64,000 nt of DNA from an uncultured Chitinophagaceae bacterium. GTDB lineage: Bacteria; Bacteroidota; Bacteroidia; Chitinophagales; Chitinophagaceae. Shown here one piece after another: positions 23,931 through 33,032 of this stretch (positions within the stretch are counted from its first letter, which is position 1; each line of letters opens with the position of its first letter). The notes under the pieces are model-generated. The model was not told the origin of the DNA, did not search any database, and saw nothing but the letters and a program-made list of their open reading frames with translations. The stretch is taken from NCBI GenBank assembly GCA_903884185.1, contig CAISDV010000122.1:1-64000 (forward strand), in the 5' to 3' direction. The translations under genes were made by a program, and so were the position numbers.

Positions 23931-26404
23931 AATGTAAAACGGAAACTTCCAAAGATCCCGAATTTATTAACCAGTTCTTTTGGCTGTGGTGTTGGCGCAA
24001 CGCGCCAGAGAAAATCAATTCTGAAAAATTTAAAGATATTGTCTACCCCTGTTCCCAATTCGAGATACATTTTACTATCGAGCGATTTAAAAGGATAATT
24101 GCCTGTATAATTCAACAATTTATTCGCATCACTTAAATTACCCACCACTCCCCTGGCCTCCCAGAGCTGCCTGAATTTTAATTTACGGGTAATGGATAGC
24201 AGCCTGAATAAACCGTTACCAATATTGTGTTCAAGGTTAAACCCGGCATATTGATCACTGATATATTCGAACCTGTTCATCAAATTGAAAGCATACTTAT
24301 TATAATAATACAATTCATTGCCGGGGTGTATCTCCAGTAACTGGTAAGGAAGTGTTCCGAATATCTTTCCCGCAAAAAAGTTGTAATATATTTTTCCATA
24401 CGGCGGTATTTTAAGATAACCCGCAGCAGAGATGTCTATCTTATCATAAGTATAACTGCTATTCAATACATCTTTCCATCCATGTGCATATCTCAGTTCC
24501 ACGATTGGATAATCACTTCCAAGGCTGGTGCGGCGAAAATTTTCAGCTACAGTCCTTTCCAGGTAAGCAAAGCGAATGCGTGCGCCTGTTTCAAAACTAT
24601 TAAATGGATGCCCATTTGCAGAAGTATATAATTCTTTACCCGGCAAATTCAACAGTGCGGTGTATTCTTTGCTCGTTACATTCAATCCAAAGCCAAAACC
24701 AATATTCGTCTCACCATAATATTCCAGTTTCTTTTCTTCTATACGTTGAAATTTATAAGGAATACCCGGTCTGCGGAAAATGGCGCCAAATACATTGTCC
24801 GAGCCCAATTGGTCATGATACATCTGTCCGTTATCGAGATCATTTTTGTACGACAAAGAAAAATAACTCCAGGGTTGCCTTTTGAATTCATATTTGATCT
24901 CGGCCAGCCCTTTAAAACTTGCGTCTTTAAAACCATACGCAGTATAACCATGCAAGTACCAGTGTGTACTAAAATCACGGTTGGTAGATAAATCGAAACG
25001 CATTCGCGTGCCTTCCCATTGATTCCCGCTTATCCAATACACCCAGGGCCCTATGCGGATATTTCCAATGTCTTTTACTCCTGTTGAAAGGAATTGCAGC
25101 GTATTCCTGTAATGAATGTAGGTGGGGTTCTTTGTAAGTGTATCAAGGACAGCATATACTGTCTGTTCACTTTTATTGAGCGTTTCGTGCCGATGGTTCA
25201 CCCAAAAACTATCGGGCAGGTCTTCCACATTGGGTAACAGGTCTACCTGCTCTGCACGTTTTGCTTCATTCAGTTTTTTTAATACTGACGGATCATTGAG
25301 TAGAATATTTTTATAGGTAGCTGTCTTTCTTCCTTTCATGGCCAGCTTCGATTTGCCCAATGGTGCAATGTCAACCACAAATTTGTCTTTGAACAGGAAC
25401 CACATCGTATCATTGATCATTTTAAATTCCTGTATCAGGGACAGTCCGCTAATAAAATTTATGTTCGCATCTTCAGCCGGCCGCATCGTGATCTTTTGGA
25501 TGGAGTAAGTGGTATCATGTACCCAGCAATCACCTTCAAATACATCCGCACCTTTATGTTTGGGTGTAAAGCGAAGATGCACCAGCCTTTTTTTATTCAG
25601 GTATTGCGTATCAAGCAATTTAAAATTGTAATAATTATCGCCGTTGTCATTAAATGGGCTGACGAATTGCTTGTTGAATACAGGAATAAAGTTTCCATAG
25701 ATATTTACGTTCTGGTACATACCTCCCAATTGCTTGATGAGACTTTCATTATCAATACCATTGGTCCGCGTGGCTTTGATGACCTCTCTTGAACGTGTTG
25801 GATTATTCTGGTGATAATAGTCTGACAATGTTTCTGTGATATATGCAGGCAGGAAAGGCTTGTCTTCAGAAGTGGAATCAATATATGTGAACACAAAACT
25901 GAGTGGCTTTAATAATTTTTTCTGTCCAAGTTTTGCGGTGTTGATGTTTTCAAGGTCCAGTTCCAGTTTATTATAAATTTCATAGGAATAGTTATCCCAG
26001 TACAATTTATCATGAATAGGTTTTTTCTCCATGATCTTATTCCAGAACCAAAGCGCCCTGTTATATTTTGATTTTACGACCACCTCAGTTGCAGAAGGCA
26101 GCAATTCCAACTTGACAGTAAATGCTGCTGAATCTTTGATGGCCGTAATGGGTATCAGTGTCGTTTTATAGCCAATGCTGATGATCTGCAGAGTGTCGCC
26201 CGCATGCCAGCTACCCTGCGCCAGGCTGAACCTGCCAAGTGAATCCGTCAGCATACCCTGTCCGCTCAGTTTAAATACAGCCGAAGCAAATGGAATGGGT
26301 TCATCGCTTTGTTTATCTCTTACTATGCCACTCACCTTTTTCAATTGGGTGAAAGCCATAGATGAAATAAGAAGCAGGAAAATAGCAATGATCGGTTTTC
26401 TCAT
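23927..26404 (-). CDS. DUF5686 outer-membrane protein with carboxypeptidase-like N-terminal domain
   Basis: An 825-residue protein with signal peptide (MRKPIIAIFLLLISSMAFTQ). A CarboxypepD_reg-like domain follows (SGIVRDKQSDEPIPFASAVF, then TDSLGRFSL). The long remainder matches DUF5686, a Bacteroidota-specific family ending in a beta-barrel (alternating aromatic strands such as KLKFRQLWEARGVVGNLSD and KYEFKRQPWSYFSLSYKND) and closing with a short aromatic strand ending FRFTF, as expected for BAM-assembled barrels. Its role is unknown. The start is the ATG that begins the signal peptide (26404). Confidence 0.88.
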   Translation of the reverse strand: MRKPIIAIFLLLISSMAFTQLKKVSGIVRDKQSDEPIPFASAVFKLSGQGMLTDSLGRFSLAQGSWHAGDTLQIISIGYKTTLIPITAIKDSAAFTVKLELLPSATEVVVKSKYNRALWFWNKIMEKKPIHDKLYWDNYSYEIYNKLELDLENINTAKLGQKKLLKPLSFVFTYIDSTSEDKPFLPAYITETLSDYYHQNNPTRSREVIKATRTNGIDNESLIKQLGGMYQNVNIYGNFIPVFNKQFVSPFNDNGDNYYNFKLLDTQYLNKKRLVHLRFTPKHKGADVFEGDCWVHDTTYSIQKITMRPAEDANINFISGLSLIQEFKMINDTMWFLFKDKFVVDIAPLGKSKLAMKGRKTATYKNILLNDPSVLKKLNEAKRAEQVDLLPNVEDLPDSFWVNHRHETLNKSEQTVYAVLDTLTKNPTYIHYRNTLQFLSTGVKDIGNIRIGPWVYWISGNQWEGTRMRFDLSTNRDFSTHWYLHGYTAYGFKDASFKGLAEIKYEFKRQPWSYFSLSYKNDLDNGQMYHDQLGSDNVFGAIFRRPGIPYKFQRIEEKKLEYYGETNIGFGFGLNVTSKEYTALLNLPGKELYTSANGHPFNSFETGARIRFAYLERTVAENFRRTSLGSDYPIVELRYAHGWKDVLNSSYTYDKIDISAAGYLKIPPYGKIYYNFFAGKIFGTLPYQLLEIHPGNELYYYNKYAFNLMNRFEYISDQYAGFNLEHNIGNGLFRLLSITRKLKFRQLWEARGVVGNLSDANKLLNYTGNYPFKSLDSKMYLELGTGVDNIFKFFRIDFLWRVAPTPQPKELVNKFGIFGSFRFTF

Positions 26405-26523
26405 AATCTCTAACACGGGATAGATGCTCAAAAGTAACGCATACGCTGCTCTGTATCATGCCACTGTAATTTTTTATCATGTTTATCGGTGAAAATGTTT
26501 GGAGAATTGAAAAGTATCTATTT

Positions 26524-26540
26524 ACTTTGTATTTCAAAGT
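26524..26540. promoter_or_regulatory. Palindromic operator candidate ACTTTG-N5-CAAAGT, site 1
   Basis: A perfect 6-bp inverted repeat around TATTT, ending 7 bp before the ATG at 26548. An identical-arm copy lies at 27521-27537 beyond the winged-helix gene. See the finding on this locus. Confidence 0.55.
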
Positions 26541-26547
26541 GCTTTTT

Positions 26548-27198
26548 ATGGAGAATAAAAACCAACACCTGGATACTTTGCACGACATTAAACAAATGAT
26601 GGAGCGAAGCAGCCGGTTTATCAGCCTGAGCGGGTTAAGTGGCATCGCAGCAGGCATATGTGCCCTTGCAGGCGCCTGGTACACAAGTACACAGATCCAA
26701 CCTGCTCAGACAGGCGATTACCAGGGTACTTCACGATTAATATATGAGGGTGATCCACAGCTTAAAACAACTTTGCTGGAAATTGCCATTGTTACATTTG
26801 TTGCTGCGGCCATCTCTTCTTTTCTTTTTACATACCTGCGGAGCAAGAAAACACATACCCCTATCTGGGGCGCTACTGCTCAAAGGCTGATGTTCAATAT
26901 GTCTATACCGCTGATCGTTGGCGGGCTTGTTATTTACCGAATGCTTGAATTCAGGTTTTTTGGAATGATAGCGCCAGCCTGCCTTTTGTTTTATGGGCTG
27001 GGATTGGTGAATGCAAGTAAATATACTTTGGGCGAAGTGAGGTATCTCGGTTATGCGTTGCTCGTATTGGGTATTATCAATCTTTGGATGGTGGGTTATG
27101 GTTTATATTTCTGGGCGATGGGGTTTGGTGTATTGCATATTGTATATGGTGTATGGATGTGGTTGAAATATGAAAGGACAGTTACTTCTGAACAGTAA
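26548..27198 (+). CDS. Multi-pass membrane protein in winged-helix regulator operon
   Basis: A 216-residue protein. A cytoplasmic N-terminal helix (MENKNQHLDTLHDIKQMMERSSRF) precedes about six transmembrane helices, for example LSGLSGIAAGICALAGAWY, TLLEIAIVTFVAAAISSFLF, LIVGGLVIYRMLEF, MIAPACLLFYGLGLV, YALLVLGIINLWMVGYGLYF and VLHIVYGVWMWL. Genes like this are found next to small winged-helix regulators in many Bacteroidota, but no function is known. The start ATG at 26548 lies directly after a palindrome likely bound by the regulator. The regulator gene starts 6 bp after its stop, so they form one operon. Confidence 0.8.
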   Translation: MENKNQHLDTLHDIKQMMERSSRFISLSGLSGIAAGICALAGAWYTSTQIQPAQTGDYQGTSRLIYEGDPQLKTTLLEIAIVTFVAAAISSFLFTYLRSKKTHTPIWGATAQRLMFNMSIPLIVGGLVIYRMLEFRFFGMIAPACLLFYGLGLVNASKYTLGEVRYLGYALLVLGIINLWMVGYGLYFWAMGFGVLHIVYGVWMWLKYERTVTSEQ

Positions 27199-27204
27199 GA
27201 AACT

Positions 27205-27504
27205 ATGAAGAACCCGATAGAACATTTGAATAAGGCATTCGACAGCCGCATACGGCTGGGGATCATGAGCGCGCTTTGCGTAAATGAGGAAGTGAATTTT
27301 AACGACCTGAAAGAACTGGTGCAGGCTACAGATGGCAATTTGGCCAGTCACCTGAAAGCACTGGAAGAACATGCTTATATCAAAGTGCAGAAAGGTTTTA
27401 TCGGCCGCAAGACCAATACCACCTATTCTGTAACAAGATCAGGTGAGAAAGCATTTAAATCGCACCTGGATGCATTGGAGCAAATGATCCGTTCTGTTGG
27501 TTGA
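27205..27504 (+). CDS. Winged-helix transcriptional regulator (HTH_34/MarR-like)
   Basis: A 99-residue single-domain DNA-binding protein. Helices DSRIRLGIMSALC and NFNDLKELVQATDGNLASHLKALEEHAYIKVQ give the classic helix-turn-helix with recognition helix, followed by the wing (GFIGRKTNTTYSVTRSGEKAF). Such proteins act as homodimers that repress their own operon. It follows the membrane protein by 6 bp. The repeated palindrome ACTTTG-N5-CAAAGT on both sides of it (26524 and 27521) is the best candidate for its operator. It carries no recognisable ligand-sensing domain; the signal is unknown. Confidence 0.88.
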   Translation: MKNPIEHLNKAFDSRIRLGIMSALCVNEEVNFNDLKELVQATDGNLASHLKALEEHAYIKVQKGFIGRKTNTTYSVTRSGEKAFKSHLDALEQMIRSVG

Positions 27505-27520
27505 TTTTTTTTATAGCTAC

Positions 27521-27537
27521 ACTTTGAAAAACAAAGT
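27521..27537. promoter_or_regulatory. Palindromic operator candidate ACTTTG-N5-CAAAGT, site 2
   Basis: A perfect inverted repeat with the same arms as site 1 around AAAAA, 59 bp before the start of the small membrane protein and dgkA operon at 27597. Confidence 0.55.
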
Positions 27538-27596
27538 AAATTATTTTCATTAAGTAAAATTATATCACACAAATTTTCACACTAAAACAACAACTC

Positions 27597-27821
27597 ATGA
27601 TCTGGTTTAAAAGAATGGGCTGGCTTTACCTTCCCATACACCCCGCCGGCATTGCCGTTACACTGCTTGCTTTTATTTTTATGATACCCGTTGTTACCGC
27701 AACGATGCGGAACGGGCATTCAGTTTCGGACGATCTTTACCAGTTATTTGTTTACGGCACCTGCACTGCCTTCTGGTGGAAATGGGTGGCAGATAAAACC
27801 TCAATCAATGAAAAAGACTAA
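27597..27821 (+). CDS. Small two-helix membrane protein
   Basis: A 74-residue protein with one clear transmembrane helix (GIAVTLLAFIFMIPVVTATM) and an aromatic second segment (LYQLFVYGTCTAFWWKWVA). I do not recognise a named family. Its last 14 bp overlap the start of dgkA (27808), so the two are translationally coupled. It is the first gene of the unit that lies after palindrome site 2 and may be controlled by the winged-helix regulator upstream. Confidence 0.72.
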   Translation: MIWFKRMGWLYLPIHPAGIAVTLLAFIFMIPVVTATMRNGHSVSDDLYQLFVYGTCTAFWWKWVADKTSINEKD

Positions 27822-28176
27822 ACAATCTTTCTTTACAGCGCTGTACAATGCATTCAATGGCCTCTTCGATTTTTTCAGCAATGAAAGGAATGGGAAGATC
27901 CAACTGGCTGTAGCACTTGCAACCATTGCCACAGCAGCCTTTCTGAAAATATCACTGAACGAATGGGTGGCTGTATTGTTGTGTATCGGGATGGTAATAG
28001 GATTGGAAATGCTGAACAGCGCCCTGGAAAAATTATGCGACCTGGTGGAACCGGGTTATCACCCCAGCATCCGGGTCATTAAAGACATTTCCGCAGGAGC
28101 GGTTCTTTGGGCAAGTATCATCAGCACAGTAGCTGGCACTATTATCTTTTTACCAAAAATCATTTCCCTTTTATGA
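27808..28176 (+). CDS. dgkA: Diacylglycerol kinase (DgkA-type integral membrane enzyme)
   Basis: A 122-residue prokaryotic DAG/undecaprenol kinase family protein with three transmembrane helices, recycling diacylglycerol or undecaprenol by ATP-dependent phosphorylation. The catalytic signature GLEMLNSALEKLCDLV (E-x2-N-S-A-x-E) is intact, followed by VIKDISAGAVLWASI with its conserved KD-x2-AGAV motif. The start ATG at 27808 overlaps the preceding small gene by 14 bp. The next gene overlaps its stop in the ATGA configuration (28173). Confidence 0.92.
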   Translation: MKKTKQSFFTALYNAFNGLFDFFSNERNGKIQLAVALATIATAAFLKISLNEWVAVLLCIGMVIGLEMLNSALEKLCDLVEPGYHPSIRVIKDISAGAVLWASIISTVAGTIIFLPKIISLL

Positions 28177-28832
28177 AAAAAAGATTTTCTGCAATAGAAC
28201 GGATGCTTGTTTTATCAGTTGCTTTTACAATGTTGTTGCTATCCGTGAGGATCATCATCACTCACGACTGGTCATACATTTTTTATGTATGGAATATTTT
28301 TCTTGCTGTTATCCCTTTCCTCTTTAGCAGGTTATTGCTCCGCAGGAAAAAATTCAATGCCGTTTCCGTATTTCTCATGGCAGGATGGTTATTATTTTTT
28401 CCAAACGCGCCATATATCATCACAGATATTTTTCATTACACCGAAAGGCCACCGGTACCTGCGTGGTACGACTTGCTCCTGGTAATGTCTGGCACATGGA
28501 ACGGGCTGGTACTGGGCATCCTCTCACTGATGCAGGTAGAAAAATTTTTATCGCGCTTCATGAAAAGGATCCTTGTTCAAATAAGCGTATTTGCGAGTTT
28601 ATTACTTTGCAGTTATGGAATTTTCCTGGGCAGGTTTTTACGGTTCAACAGTTGGGATATTTTCATTCACCCGCACGACCTGATCTATGCATCTGCACAC
28701 GATGTATTTCAGCCGCAACACCATTTAAAAACATGGGGGTTCACTTTCCTGTTCGCCGCCATGATGGGCATTATTTATTTTACCATCAGGTATTTGCCAA
28801 GATTGGTTGAGCAGAAAGCAACAGCAGTGTAG
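28173..28832 (+). CDS. DUF1361 integral membrane protein
   Basis: A 219-residue protein of the DUF1361 family with six to seven transmembrane helices. Recognisable stretches are YVWNIFLAVIPFLFSRL, FLMAGWLLFFPNAPYIITDIFH (the family motif LFFPNAPYI-TD), VMSGTWNGLVLGILSL and FLGRFLRFNSWDIF. The function is not known. The ATG overlaps the dgkA stop by four bases, so it belongs to the dgkA operon. Converges with the giant gene at 28835, 2 bp apart. Confidence 0.9.
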   Translation: MKKRFSAIERMLVLSVAFTMLLLSVRIIITHDWSYIFYVWNIFLAVIPFLFSRLLLRRKKFNAVSVFLMAGWLLFFPNAPYIITDIFHYTERPPVPAWYDLLLVMSGTWNGLVLGILSLMQVEKFLSRFMKRILVQISVFASLLLCSYGIFLGRFLRFNSWDIFIHPHDLIYASAHDVFQPQHHLKTWGFTFLFAAMMGIIYFTIRYLPRLVEQKATAV

Positions 28833-28834
28833 TA

Positions 28835-31800
28835 TTAAAAATCAAGGCCCATCGCAAAGTAAAGCATCGGCTCTCCTTTAAATATTCCCTTCATTGGCCA
28901 TGCAAGGTCCAATTTTAAGAAGTAACCAAGCAATGTACTGCGTGCACCAAAACCATATCCGCCTGCGAATGGCCCAAGCCCTCCTGCATCTATCAATACA
29001 AGTGTAGGATTATTGGTACCCTGTGTTCCATACACTTCTGTTGGGCGCTGTATACCATTGAATTTTCCATTCCATGCAGTACCCAGGTCAATAAATTGTG
29101 TTAATTCAAAATTACGGATGAAGGCATTGTTGATAGGCTTGTTCAATAGAGTAGCGAACACAGGGAACCTGAATTCGCTGTTGATGACCACTGCATTATT
29201 ACCGTTCGCTACATTTTGCTGGTAACCACGCATGTTTATGGCGAGTGATTGGAATGCATAGGTCTGGTCTGGTGCAGGTTTGTTAATGTCATTGAATTTA
29301 GGCCCTATCCAACCATCTACTCCTCCGAGATAATAAATGATCTTATGCTTTCCCCAACTGAAATCACCTGCAGCACGTACTGCCCAGATAAAGTTGCGGT
29401 ATATTTTCACATAATGCCTGGCATCAAAACCAAAATTGAAGGTGGTATTATCTCCATTGTTGGCAGGCACATCTACATCCAGGTAAACTTTCCATCTTGT
29501 GCCATTCCAAATATTTTGCGCGGGATTGATGGTATTATCATGCACATATTCAAAATGTCCCACTGCATAATTGGCAACACTGTCTTTTCCTGACAGGCCA
29601 AAAATATCAGGTGAGCCGCTGGCATTATTATATGCTCTCAACACGCCCCTGTCTTTCCTCAATCCTAAAACAGCACGGATACTTCTCACTTCATCCAATG
29701 GATAAGAAAGATGCAATTGATAAAGATTCGTGACGAGTGATGAATTATAGAATGCTGCATTACCTGTAAAGAATCCTGAATAGTTAGAAACATTACTACG
29801 ATAATAAGTAACACCCCAATCCAGGCGTTTGCGGTAATTGCGGAACGACATAAGGATATCCTTGTCTTTTAGATCGGTGCCAAGCCTGATGCCACCAATA
29901 AATTTCACATCTTCAAAAAGATCACTCACTCCAACACGGAAATTGAAATCAAGATCATTGCCATTATCCAGTTGGATGGGGCCTTGTCCGCCACCATAAG
30001 GCTGAAAGCGGTTGACAAGAATATTATTGCTAAGCCCAGCCAGAACATAATCGGCATTGAACTTCAAACCATAATTAAATAGCCTTGTCTTACTGAGTAC
30101 CGATTGCTTCTGTGCTGCTATTTCAGCTACACTGTTACTGCGCGCTTTGGAAGTATCGGGTTTTTCATCTCCAAATCCATTCTGAAAGAAATTATTTTTT
30201 GCTTTGGCCTTTAAACTATCTGTTTTATTAGGCTTGGCATATACAGTGGCCTTCCCTTCCAATGCCCTTTGATCATCCATTATTTTTTTCATGTATTCAG
30301 TAGGCCTTGCATTCACATTGCGTTTGTTCAGCGCATCATCATTTACTTTCAGTTTGTACAGGAATTTATAATCGCCTTCTTTTCTTGTTTCGCTTACCTG
30401 CCCATTGTTTCCCGCTACCCTTGTTTCGAGCAAGGAGCTTTGGTAATTGGTGATAGGGAATGTATAGGTTGAATCTTTGAACACCTGGAAATACGATACA
30501 CTATCCGGCTCCTGTTTGCGCCATGCCGCTAAAGTGGAATCCATTTCTTTTGGAACAGGGTTTCGCAGCAGTTCATCGCCGATATAATATAATGTATCAA
30601 GCCCGGTACGTTGTGTTGAGAAGAATCCTGCCCAGCGGTTACCAATACCATTTTGATCTGCAACAAAAGTGAAATGACTGGTATTGTATTGCATCGGGTA
30701 AGTGGCATTACCAAATTTCAGGTTGGTAAGCTGGGATATCTGCCTTGTAGCGGTTTTATTAAAAATATCTACAAGGAAAATATTGAACCTGTATTTGCTT
30801 GGCAATACCGTATCGCTGTTAGGCGCATTATTTCCTGGCCTGTTGGAAGAGAAAATAATTCCTGAGCGATTGGGGAATGAAACAAATGTTGGGTTCAGGT
30901 CATCATAAATATCATTCGTGATCTGTTCCGTTTTTTGTTCTTCGATCTTATAGGTGAAGATGTCTGAATGCCCATTCTTCACGGCACTCATCACAAGTGT
31001 GTTGGCATCTAACATAAAGGATGCATCTAATACCTGGTCGAACCCGTCTATTTGCTGCTTAAAGCGTTTGTATTTGGCAATAGCGTCATACACAAACATT
31101 TTGGTGTGCCCGTTCTCCCAATAGATCACTAAAAGCCTTGTGCCTTTTACATCCCAGGCAAGTATCGGGTAATTGGGGTTGATATCGCCCTGGTGAGTGA
31201 GAACCCCTTTATCAAGCAATATTTTTGTATCATAAAAATTCTCTACATACTTCACACGATAGATCCCTTTTTTGAATTCAACAACCGCATAGTTATTATT
31301 CTTTGGATTGGGGTTTGCCTGGAAGCGGAAATAATCCTGCTTGCTGATATCTTCCGACACAGTTAAGGTTCCTTTGGGGGCATTACGCCTTCCTTTAATG
31401 TCGTTGTAATATCTATTCTGTTCAAACTGCATGAAATCAGCAAGCACTTCTTTGAATTTCTTTTTGCAGATACGCAGTGCTGCGTTGTTGAGGTTTTTAT
31501 AAATACGTGCGAGGTATAAAAAATAAGTGGTGTTCTCCTTTTTGTATTTTTCTGCGACATAATACCAGAAAGCGTTACCGGCGAGTACCGGCTTATCGTA
31601 TGCAAACTGGTAGAAACTATTATAATTTCCGCTGAGCATCACGCTCTTAAGATCATCATCTTTTTCTGTACTCCAGTTTTGAGCGGCATAAGCGATATAT
31701 CCGTCTGTTAGCCATTTTGGAAGATCCAGCAATGCCTGGTTACTGGCAATTTCTCCAATATCATCTCCAAACAATAAATTTTCTGTCAGCACTTTTGCGA

Positions 31801-32221
31801 TCCCTTCCCTTATTTGTTGTTTGAGGTGTTCATGGTTGCCATCAAAATAAACGATCAGTTTATTATTCACTAGTTTGGTAAAACCACCCGGCGCCTGCCA
31901 ATCTATCCCCAATCCTATATTCGTCTGCTTGTAATCGTCATAACTATTATATACTACAATGTTGGCGCGGCGTTGTAAAGAATATTCTATAAAATTTTCA
32001 ATGGAAGGCAATTCTTCTTCAGCCACCTGTGCTACGAATTTGCCTAATTCAGTCCCGCCTTGTGAAACATAGGTATTGAAGTTGGGTGACTGGTAAAATT
32101 TCCAAATGAATTTCTTGAACTGAACTCGGTTCTTTCCAAATTCCACTGAGTTCACTTGTGCTGCCACAAAAAAAGGCACCATGACAACCAAGCTGAAAAA
32201 GAGTTTTTTTATATTGTGCAT
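28835..32221 (-). CDS. Large outer-membrane protein: degenerate peptidase-MA-like domain, TolB-like propeller, surface-antigen barrel
   Basis: A 1128-residue protein with signal peptide (MHNIKKLFFSLVVMVPFFVAAQ). Residues about 25-300 resemble a peptidase-MA-like domain ending in LPKWLTDGYIAYAAQNW, but the expected HExxH helix reads REGIAKVL, so both zinc histidines are absent and the domain should be inactive. Residues about 310-540 form a TolB/WD40-like propeller (FVSFPNRSGIIFSSNRPG). After a charged linker, the last 400 residues form a barrel of the bacterial surface-antigen type (GPFAGGYGFGARSTLLGYFLKLDLAWPM, ending MLYFAMGLDF). ATG 32227 is a close alternative start. Confidence 0.78.
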   Translation of the reverse strand: MHNIKKLFFSLVVMVPFFVAAQVNSVEFGKNRVQFKKFIWKFYQSPNFNTYVSQGGTELGKFVAQVAEEELPSIENFIEYSLQRRANIVVYNSYDDYKQTNIGLGIDWQAPGGFTKLVNNKLIVYFDGNHEHLKQQIREGIAKVLTENLLFGDDIGEIASNQALLDLPKWLTDGYIAYAAQNWSTEKDDDLKSVMLSGNYNSFYQFAYDKPVLAGNAFWYYVAEKYKKENTTYFLYLARIYKNLNNAALRICKKKFKEVLADFMQFEQNRYYNDIKGRRNAPKGTLTVSEDISKQDYFRFQANPNPKNNNYAVVEFKKGIYRVKYVENFYDTKILLDKGVLTHQGDINPNYPILAWDVKGTRLLVIYWENGHTKMFVYDAIAKYKRFKQQIDGFDQVLDASFMLDANTLVMSAVKNGHSDIFTYKIEEQKTEQITNDIYDDLNPTFVSFPNRSGIIFSSNRPGNNAPNSDTVLPSKYRFNIFLVDIFNKTATRQISQLTNLKFGNATYPMQYNTSHFTFVADQNGIGNRWAGFFSTQRTGLDTLYYIGDELLRNPVPKEMDSTLAAWRKQEPDSVSYFQVFKDSTYTFPITNYQSSLLETRVAGNNGQVSETRKEGDYKFLYKLKVNDDALNKRNVNARPTEYMKKIMDDQRALEGKATVYAKPNKTDSLKAKAKNNFFQNGFGDEKPDTSKARSNSVAEIAAQKQSVLSKTRLFNYGLKFNADYVLAGLSNNILVNRFQPYGGGQGPIQLDNGNDLDFNFRVGVSDLFEDVKFIGGIRLGTDLKDKDILMSFRNYRKRLDWGVTYYRSNVSNYSGFFTGNAAFYNSSLVTNLYQLHLSYPLDEVRSIRAVLGLRKDRGVLRAYNNASGSPDIFGLSGKDSVANYAVGHFEYVHDNTINPAQNIWNGTRWKVYLDVDVPANNGDNTTFNFGFDARHYVKIYRNFIWAVRAAGDFSWGKHKIIYYLGGVDGWIGPKFNDINKPAPDQTYAFQSLAINMRGYQQNVANGNNAVVINSEFRFPVFATLLNKPINNAFIRNFELTQFIDLGTAWNGKFNGIQRPTEVYGTQGTNNPTLVLIDAGGLGPFAGGYGFGARSTLLGYFLKLDLAWPMKGIFKGEPMLYFAMGLDF

Positions 32222-32375
32222 TTGCATATCCCGGGGTAATTTATAAAAACAGATCGGAACAATCACAAAAATTGTACCTTGAAATCAATGATGAAGGTAT
32301 TATTGAAATGATTTCAACTGGCCCCAATCATTGTTAAAATTAAGTATTTAGCGCCAACCATCTTAAAATACGTTT

Positions 32376-33017
32376 ATGGTGACCGTCCAGGTTTTTACTT
32401 TCAGCCCGATCGGGGAAAATACTTATGTACTGTACAATTCTCGCGGTAAGGCTTTGATCATAGATCCCGGATGTTACTTCAGCGCTGAACAGGATACGTT
32501 AAAAAATTTCCTCGAAAGCAATGGCCTTGAACCCGTTCAATTACTGAACACACATTGCCACCTTGACCATGTTTTTGGTAACAAATGGGTACATAGCCAA
32601 TATGGGCTGGAACTATACCTCCATCCATACGAAGAAGAAATCCTCAAGGTTGCCCCTGAGTGGGGCACCATGTGGGGAATGCCTTTTGAGAATTATGCCG
32701 GCCCTTTACATTTTTTACATCCGGGTGACACAATATGGGAAGGCGAAGATGAACTAAGAATACTTTTTACACCGGGCCATTCACCCGGCAGCATTTCGTT
32801 TTATAACAAAGCGCAGGGCTTTATTGTCAGTGGCGATGTTTTATTCAGGGAAAGTATTGGGCGTACCGATTTTCCGGGATGCGACCATGAGGCGCTTTTA
32901 AAAAGTATCCGCGAAGAATTATTTGTATTGCCCGGCGAAACGATCGTTTATTCGGGCCATGGGCCTTCTACTACGATAGCTTATGAGAAAAAGCATAATC
33001 CCTTTTTGAAAGGATGA
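32376..33017 (+). CDS. MBL-fold metallo-hydrolase (glyoxalase II-like)
   Basis: A 213-residue metallo-beta-lactamase-fold hydrolase. The metal-binding motif THCHLDH (His60, His62, Asp64, His65) is followed by the conserved LFTPGHSPGSISFY His, the metal-bridging SGDVLFRESIGRTDFPG Asp and the C-terminal SGHGPSTT His. Length and motif spacing match the small YcbL/GloB-like hydrolases, whose substrates are usually thioesters such as S-lactoylglutathione or analogues; the exact substrate cannot be read from sequence. It is expressed divergently from the giant membrane gene and converges with the caspase-like gene. Confidence 0.93.
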   Translation: MVTVQVFTFSPIGENTYVLYNSRGKALIIDPGCYFSAEQDTLKNFLESNGLEPVQLLNTHCHLDHVFGNKWVHSQYGLELYLHPYEEEILKVAPEWGTMWGMPFENYAGPLHFLHPGDTIWEGEDELRILFTPGHSPGSISFYNKAQGFIVSGDVLFRESIGRTDFPGCDHEALLKSIREELFVLPGETIVYSGHGPSTTIAYEKKHNPFLKG

Positions 33018-33032
33018 TCAGTTACGCTGCTT

